DNA of 64,000 nucleotides from the NCBI GenBank assembly GCA_032717465.1, contig CM064732.1:34525955-34589954 (forward strand). The letters are read 5' to 3'. Every line of letters starts with the position of its first letter. Within the stretch, counting starts at the first letter, position 1. The DNA comes from Coenobita brevimanus (taxonomy: Eukaryota; Arthropoda; Malacostraca; Decapoda; Coenobitidae). The notes beneath the pieces are model-generated. The model worked only from the letters and a program-made list of their open reading frames with translations. It did no database searches and was not told the origin of the DNA. Of the stretch, positions 53,769-64,000 are shown one piece after another. A program made the position numbers and the translations under genes.

Positions 53769-55843
53769 TTGATGATAATGATGGATAGTGACTTTGATCT
53801 TTTGGGTGAATCGTGTGATGAGCCTGGGGAGGAAATCGTGACAGAAACTGCCAGTACAAGTGCTTCAGTGTCCCAAGTTCGTCCTGGCTCCAAGGGAAAG
53901 GAGCCCTTAGTGCAGCTAGGGAAGGAATTTGGGAAGGGAGTGAAGAGGAGACAGGTTAGCCCTGGAACAATGGCCCAGCGTGACCCAGCTCGCCATGAGT
54001 CCCGAGGTGAAACACTTCCCTGCTCTCCCACCCCCATTTCACTAATATCTTCCACCTCTTCAGCGGAAATTTCTCCTGAGTCTTCATTGTCGGAGTCTCC
54101 ACCAGCACCTACAGTGAAGGCAGGCCATAGGGGACGAGGTTAATCCCTGACGCGTTGTAAAAGTAGAGTAGCTTCTATAGTAAGGGCTGCTAGTGGTACA
54201 CGGCAACCTAGAGTCAGTTGGAGTGACCTTGAAATGGCCCAGTCTGCCTCACAGCCACCCTCATCCACCCTCACCCAGCCTACACCACCAGGAGAGGGAA
54301 CCTTGAACGCCTTTGTGTGGACAGAAGGTTCAGATTTCGTCCTTGAACAACTCCACTTTGACAAGAGTTCCTCAGGGATACAGCTTGCCTTCACTCTTGA
54401 CGAGGATGCTGAGTCTGTGTACTACCTTTTGGCCTTCCTTGATGACGAAGTCATGCAGCACATATGTGATGAGACCAACATGTACGAGTCACAACGTGCT
54501 GCAAGTGGTGCAGGTGCAGTGAAAATGCAACAGTGGACCCTGCTTGGAGTGCAGGAACTGTATGTGTTCTTCGCCTCATGCTTCTCATGCCCCAATCAAA
54601 GAAGCATGAGTTGGAAGATTACTGGTCCTTGGACCCCTTACTACCCTCACCCACCTTCAATAAGTACATGGCCAGAGATCGCTTACGTAACATCATGGGA
54701 AACCTGCACTTCACCAACAATGATGTACCTTCCCAGACTGACCCACTCTGGAAGATCCGGGAGATTCTGAACAGAATGAAGGATAAATTTATGTCATTCT
54801 TCCACCCATTTCAGAAGGTTGTCATAGACGAATCCTTGGTTCTGTTCAGAGGATGTCTGAGGTTCGTACAGTACATTCCAAGCAAACGTCATCGGTCTGG
54901 AGTCAAGTTCTTTGTACTGTGCGACTGTAAGACGGGGTACATCCTTGACTTCACCATCTATTCAAGCAGCACTGTCGATCTGGATAAAACACACCCCTTT
55001 GGCTTCTCAGGCTGTGTAGTGAAAGTGCTGCTTGAAAGGTATTTTGGTGGGAATCATGTACTGTATACTGACAACTACTATACAGCACTGAAACTTGCTG
55101 AATACCTTTCAGAGCACGGCAGCGGCTCCTGCAGCACTGTCAAGAGTAATCATGCCCACTTCCCCAAATTCCTCGAGGCAGGAAATTCACAGCGAGACGT
55201 GCACTTACGCAAGTCTGAGAAGATGCTGGCAATATGGTGGCATGACAAGAGGGTCGTGCACATGCTCACCACCGTACACAAGGCGGAACTGCAAGACAGT
55301 GGGAAGGTCGACCATAGGACAGGCGAACCTGTGATGAAACCTGATGCTGTCATCGACTACAATATCAACATGTGGCTGGTGGACAAGTCCGACATGATGA
55401 TTGGAGAGCTTGACTGCCTCAGGAAGAATACTAGATAGTACAGGAAAGTGTTTCTGCATCTCACTAACATGAGGATGCTGAATGCCTTCATCCTGCACAA
55501 GATGAAGGTAAAGCCACCTAAGTCCTTCTCCCTGAGGTTGTTCGCCAGGACTTGTGTTCAGCAGCTGCTTGAGAGGTATGGTACGGTGACAGTAACAGCT
55601 CCAAGGTGCCATTCTGTTAGACTTCCTGACAGACTCGAGCAGAGGGCGTACATGGATCGGCACAGACTGGTGCAAATGCCTGCCACAACGAGGAAGAAGG
55701 CTGTGATCCACAGGTGCCAGGTGTGTGCACATACCACCAGATGCACACCTGAGCACAAAGGCACCTCTTGGCAGTGCGCTGAGTGCCAGGTTCCCTTCTG
55801 TGTAACCTGCTTCTTTGATTACCACAGCCTGAAGCAGTTCTAA
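53769..55843 (+). pseudogene. piggyBac-type transposase with three disruptions
   Basis: Cut-and-paste transposase, cutting and joining at TTAA sites. From 53769 (or the ATG pair nearby) an acidic N-terminus reads DSDFDLLGESCDEPGEEIV. An in-frame TAA at 54141 follows. The frame resumes to about 54575, where a single-base shift occurs. The core then has VVIDESLVLFRGCL (Asp), VLYTDNYYTALKLA (Asp) and IDYNINMWLVDKSDMM (Asp residues of the usual fourth block). A TAG at 55436 sits where a Trp codon is expected before YRKVFLHL. The same frame continues to a cysteine-rich end (CQVCAHTTRC...CAECQVPFCVTCF) at 55843. All catalytic aspartates are present, but the gene is broken. Confidence 0.93.
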
Positions 55844-55849
55844 AACTGC

Positions 55850-56665
55850 AAGTGGAAATGTAAATAATGTGTAAATAGCAAGTGAAAGCAATGGATGTAA
55901 ATATGATTGAACAGTGGAATATAGGTTTATAAGTTACTGCAAGTGACAGTGCACAACATAGTGAAAATAAAATAGAAGTGTAAATAATGTAAATAAAATA
56001 GAAAATGTAAATAGAAATGTAAATAATTAGTAATATAGGAATATGAGTACAAATTATTGGAGTAATGACAGTGAAAGTGAAAGCTTTGCTCTCTACGTAG
56101 TTTACTAAATGAGACAGTGAATGCCTGGAGTGAAAATAAACTACTATTACTGAAGGAAACTTATGAATAAATACTGTAGATATATATATAAGTGTAATAA
56201 AGTTACTAAGAATATAAAGTGTGAGTGTGTTTATGAATAATAAATGACAGAATACCAGCAGGGAACAAGTGCGGGAGGGATCCTCGTACGCGCTTGTAAT
56301 TTATATTGCTTTCACAGTTTTTTTTTTTTTTTGAGTATGGATTCCAAACGACTTGAAAATCATAGAAGAGTGTTTCTAGTGACAATATCAGGCTGTGGTA
56401 ATCATATTACGGGGTGTCGGGAAGTGTAAAGTGGAGACTTCGTTACCGAACTTCTGAAGTCTCTACAAGTCCTACGGTAATCGACTAAGGCTCGACAAAC
56501 ATCCCAGGAGAAAGCTGAACGTATGTGCCATATGCAAATGAATTATAATGTTCTAGGACTAATAACTGATTTTTGGCAAATATTTTTAAAAAGTCGGTCG
56601 GAGCGCAATTATCCCCGCGGGACCTGCAAGGACCGTCTCTGACATCCTCACGGTTAAGGGGTTAA
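55850..56665 (+). other. 3' region of the piggyBac element with a TTAA end
   Basis: After the transposase stop comes AT-rich sequence with repeated GTAAATAA words and AATAAA (near 55967-56000). The right end reads CCTCACGGTTAAGGGGTTAA, giving on the other strand TTAACCCCTTAACCGTGAGG, a plausible piggyBac terminal repeat ending at TTAA 56662-56665. No matching left terminal repeat was found upstream of 53769. Confidence 0.55.
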
Positions 56666-57290
56666 GTACTTGGGTAGTGTGATGAGTAAGGATGGAAGTT
56701 TGGAGGATGAAGTGCTTGAAAGGGTACAACAAGGAAGAAAAGTTGCTGGTTCCTTGAAAGCAGTGATAAGAAACAAGGAAGTGGGCATGGAAGGGAAAAA
56801 GTTACTGCATGACATTATTGTGATATCAACTGAAACGTATGGAAGTGAAGCTTGGACCTTGTTCGAGGGACGGAAGTCAAGAGTGAGAGCAGTAGAAATG
56901 AGTTATCTGAGAGAAGCCAGTGGAGTCACATGGAGAGACAGACTGACAAAATAATGAGGAAGTGAAGAAACGTTGTGGTGTGGATGTGGATGTGATAGGA
57001 AGGATTAGGAGAAGCACACTGAGGTGGTTTGGCCATGTGGAGAGGATGGAGGGTGAGAGACTGACGAGGAGAGTGTATGTGAGTGAGGTGGAAGGGGTGA
57101 GAGGGAGAGGGAATCCAAGGATGAGATGGAAGGATGGCGTGGAGAGGTATATGAGGGAAGGGGGTGTGAGCTGTGAGCAGGCCAGTGGAATGGCGGGGGA
57201 CAGGGAGACGTGGAGGCGATTTGATTGTGGACACCCCTTACGGGATTAAGGCGTCTAGCAATAAATAGACAGATAGATAGATAGATTTTT
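56664..57290 (+). pseudogene. RTE-like LINE, RT C-terminal end with (GATA)n tail
   Basis: The first frame (to 56954) reads KYLGSVMSKDGSLEDEVLER, then KVAGSLKAVIRNKEVG and ETYGSEAWTLFEGRKSRVRA. A second frame (56962-57249) continues RCGVDVDVIGRIRRSTLRWF, GHVERMEGERLTRRVYVSEV and ends GDRETWRRFDCGHPLRD. These are the RT thumb and C-terminal region of an RTE-type non-LTR element. A frameshift near 56950 separates them. It ends with GATA repeats at 57270-57288, the usual tail style. 5' truncated. Confidence 0.88.
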
Positions 57291-57427
57291 CACTTCAAGT
57301 TACTGACTTATCCATTTATTCTGTATTAAATCATTGCCTGACTCTGTAATTACTTTGTCTTAACTCTTCATGACATCTGTAAATTTCACTACCTTAAAAA
57401 CGTGTCCTTTTTCTGCACTGGGGAATC

Positions 57428-61019
<3,592 letters not shown>

Positions 61020-61065
<46 letters not shown>
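61020..61065. repeat. (AT)n microsatellite
   Basis: AT run between the LINE tail and a minus-strand SINE. Confidence 0.96.
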
Positions 61066-61067
<2 letters not shown>

Positions 61068-61069
<2 letters not shown>

Positions 61070-61461
61070 CTCATCTCATCAGCAGTTTGAGTGTCCACTG
61101 CAAGACCGGCCTATCCCGACCGAAGTGAGAACGATACAGCCAATGTATCTCTTCCAAGTGGCTTAGGCTGTCTAGCAGAGATTGTATGTAGGGTGAGAAG
61201 TGCTTGTAAGTGTAATTGTAGTGTTGTAATGGCTTTCGATGTGTGTGTAGACTGTGAACCAAGTGTAATCGACCCATGCAAGCCGACTGGATGCAAGCAT
61301 ACTTTATAGTATGCGACACTGGTTCAACCACTGCACCCCTGATGTTCGCCAATGCAGTACGTGGCCAGAAGGACGCTCCCAAAGTTTATTACCCTGGCGG
61401 GGCGCGAACCCTGGTTCTTTAGTGTACAAAAACGCACACTTTACCACTATACCACAGAGGC
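61068..61461 (-). mobile_element. tRNA-headed SINE, family 1, copy 8
   Basis: Minus-strand, near-complete copy with head (complement of TATACCACAGAGGC at 61448-61461), body and hairpin region. It is bounded by (AT)n at 61020-61065 and at 61482-61545. Confidence 0.93.
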
Positions 61462-61479
61462 TTCATATACATATATACC

Positions 61480-61481
<2 letters not shown>

Positions 61482-61545
<64 letters not shown>
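61482..61545. repeat. (AT)n microsatellite
   Basis: AT run of about 64 bases between the SINE and the minus-strand LINE. Confidence 0.96.
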
Positions 61546-61548
<3 letters not shown>

Positions 61549-63780
61549 GCGAGTAAGAAGGAACCAAAGGCTAGGAGCCCAGAAACAATATCTTCCAAGG
61601 AAAAAACAAAAACAATACTGAAGTGAGCCAAATTCAAGATCCGATCATTTCAAGTTGCTTGGACACACTGCATTTGGAAGACTGGAGATCACAGGAAGTA
61701 GGAATTACAGACAGGGAGACATGTCCAGAGTTCACCCGTTGCATAAATGAAGGACACGAAGTAACAGTTAACTCTTGCATTAGAGAGTTGGATAGAAAAG
61801 GGATGAGAGTTTATTTTTAGACAGGTATTATGCGCCCGTCGTAGAGGTGGAGGGATGGAAGCAGACAGTTCAGAGGAGCAGTGACCATGGAAGTAGCAGT
61901 AGAAGAGAGATAAAGAGGCAACAGTGCAGTGAAGAGACAGAGTTTGAAGGGAGCCAGTAAGAGGTGTAGAGTTAATGAGACAGAAAGCCTTTGACTCCAC
62001 CCTATTGAGAAGAGCTGTATATGGGGTTCCTTCCCACACATGAGAGTTGTTCCCAAAACAGGGGCGAATAAAACCCGTCTATAAAGTCAACAACTGTGCA
62101 GGGTTAAAGAAGGTACGGAGTCGGCTTAGCACACTTAATCTTTTTGAAGCTGGTTTTACAAGAGATGTAATATGATCTTTCCAAGATAAATCCCGAGTGA
62201 ATGAAACCCTAAGCATGTTCAAGGATGATGTAGGCTTGATCTGGATATATTATTAAACAGAAGTGGGTACTGATGCAGAAGATTCTGTCGGGTTGGTAGG
62301 TTTAAAAACTGAGTTTTTGATGCATTAAAAACAACAAGGTTATTTTTACCCCAGTCAGAGATGCGAATCTAGTCCGACATTAGGTGTGCCGTAGCTTCAT
62401 CCTTCGTTTGTTGAAGTAACTGCTGGGATGAGCGTTGTGGGAACCGAATGGAAAGGTGAAGGGTGGAATCATCAGCATACGAGTGGATACGTTTAGATGT
62501 ACTGCTTAGAAGATCATTGATGAATTAAAGGAAGACAGTTGGTGATAGGAAGGTGCCCTGAGGAACACCACTGTTGATAGATCTAGGAGAAGATCAATGG
62601 TCGTCTACAACAGCGGCTATAGAACGACCAGAAAGGAAGCTGTAGATGAAGGCACAGATACAAGGATAGAAACCGTAAGAGGGTAGTTTGGATTTTAAAG
62701 ATTTACGCCAGACTCGATCGAAAGCCTTTGAGATGTCAAGTGCGATGGCAAAGCTTTCGCCAAAGTCCCGAAAGAAGGATGACCAGGAGTCTGAAAGGTA
62801 GGCGAGAAGATCGCCAGTGGAGCGTCTCTGATGGAACCAATACTGACGATCATAAAGAAGGTTGTGATAGGAAAAATGCTTTAAAATTTTTTTTGTTAAG
62901 AATAGACTCGAAAACGTTTGAGACACTGGATGTTACAGCAATTGGACGATAGTTAGAGGGTTGGGAATGGTCACCCTTCCTTAGGACTGGCTGAATGAGA
63001 GCAAACTTCCAGCAAGAAGGAAAGGTACGAGTTGAAAGACAAAGGCGAAAGAGTTTACCTAGGCAGGGTGTAAGCACAGAAGCACAGTTCTTGAGGAAAA
63101 CAGGAAAGACCCCATCAGGCCCACGTGCCTTGTTAGTATTGAGGCCAGTGATGGCAGAAAATACATGAGCTGAAGAAATTTTAATGTCAGCCATGAGGAA
63201 GTCAGAGGGAGGAAATGATGGAGGAACAGCACCGGAATCATCTAAGGTGGAATTGGAGGAGAAAGTCTGAGCGAAGATATCTGCTTTATCAGTAGAAGAA
63301 AAAGCTACAGAGCCATCAGAGTTGAGTAGAGAAGGGAAGGATGATGAGGTAAAGTTGTCAGAAAGATTTTTGGCAAGGTGCCAGAATGAGCGGGAAGAAT
63401 TCGAGTTGGAGAGTTGAGAGCATTTAGTACGGATGAAATTAGTTTCAGCAGGGCGAAGAACAGACTTAGCACGATTCCGGGTAGAAATATAAAAAAATAT
63501 TTGATTCAGGGATGGGTGGGTTCTGGTACTTTTTGTAGGCCCTCTCGTTGTTGTGGACAGCATTTGAATAACCGTGATTAAACCAAGGCTTTCTTGCATT
63601 AGTCAAAGGATATTAGAAAGGAATGTATGCTTCCATGCCCGAGAGAATAATCTCCGTAATGCGCAAGGCACACTGAAATGGCTCCCGGCCATGGAAGCAA
63701 TAATCATTCCAAGGAAAATCAAAGAAGTACTGCCTGAGGGCCTCCCAATCCTTAGCTCCAAAGTGCCACGGTCGACGTTT

Positions 63781-63783
<3 letters not shown>
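61546..63783 (-). mobile_element. Jockey-like LINE, minus strand, 5'-truncated and decayed
   Basis: Read on the minus strand it matches the LINE family from the equivalent of 58788 to its 3' end, TTACTCGCATAA. Recognisable parts are NYRPIAVTSSVSNVFESILN and [15 protein letters not shown] with GRSIAAVVDDH on 62926-62594, and the endonuclease-to-RT linker on 63599-62850. Several frameshifts and stops occur, including through the region of the catalytic box near 62480-62540. It points towards the LINE at 57733, with a SINE between them. Confidence 0.92.
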
Positions 63784-63827
<44 letters not shown>

Positions 63828-63857
63828 TACTTCTCTCTCTCTCTGTCTCTCTCTCTG

Positions 63858-63912
<55 letters not shown>
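63784..63912. repeat. (AT)n and (CT/TCTG)n microsatellite
   Basis: (AT)n at 63784-63821, then (CT)n with TCTG interruptions from about 63833 to 63912. The last 88 bases hold nothing I recognise. Confidence 0.95.
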
Positions 63913-63913
<1 letters not shown>

Positions 63914-64000
63914 AATTAAAGACTTAAGTCAGGCACGGGATTGTAAAAGCTCAAGATTTCACCAGTGTAAATGCTGCCACCGTGAGTACGTCATTATTCT

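Overview
This window is eukaryotic and consists almost entirely of repeats. I find no single-copy host gene. It has long (AT)n, (GA)n, (GT)n and GATA microsatellites, several tRNA-headed SINEs, AP-endonuclease LINEs, Ty3/Gypsy elements, a baculovirus-F-type envelope element and piggyBac elements. That mixture fits an arthropod, and most likely a marine decapod crustacean such as a crab. The organism is an inference from repeat style, since there is no host gene to confirm it.

Layout. 1-3.9 kb: a decayed multicopy repeat gene, a 182-bp degenerate tandem repeat, a LINE scrap and simple sequence. 3.9-15.7 kb: element A, an old minus-strand Gypsy element. Its two diverged ~1-kb LTRs are at 3865-4940 and 14669-15660. 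A ~3.3-kb LINE (8818-12104) sits inside its gag gene, a SINE sits in its 3' LTR, and a 1.1-kb foldback structure sits in its 5' part. 15.7-22.0 kb: element B, a young plus-strand Gypsy element with 791/789-bp LTRs inserted in an (AT)n tract. 22.1-22.7 kb: two SINEs. 22.7-32.4 kb: element C, a very young 9.65-kb errantivirus-like element with gag, pol and an F-type env, near-identical LTRs and a 4-bp target duplication. 32.7-34.4 kb: a foldback element with arms of over 500 bp. 34.4-38.5 kb: polypyrimidine and microsatellite DNA. 38.6-39.4 kb: a non-autonomous piggyBac-type element. 39.9-47.4 kb: LINE fragments, a GC-rich minisatellite and a SINE/(AT)n palindrome cluster. 47.7-52.2 kb: another SINE, a 480-bp TIR element and a decayed LINE end. 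53.8-56.7 kb: a nearly complete piggyBac transposase gene with three disruptions. 56.7-64 kb: an RTE-like LINE end, then two Jockey-like LINEs converging on a SINE.

The most notable biology is in elements A and B. Both carry Gypsy-type proteins but in the order Gag-protease-integrase-RT-RNase H, which is the Ty1/copia order. In Gypsy elements this is characteristic of the Gmr1 group, first described from deuterostomes. Their Gag proteins also contain a segment that reads like a SCAN domain. Element C has the usual Gypsy order plus a fusion-type envelope gene, and its LTRs differ by one substitution and one dinucleotide-repeat change.

Elements B and C have young LTRs but several single-base frameshifts. 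Either the copies were damaged quickly or the assembly carries homopolymer indel errors. Everything was read by eye: boundaries of repeats are accurate to a few bases where motifs are quoted, otherwise to tens of bases.
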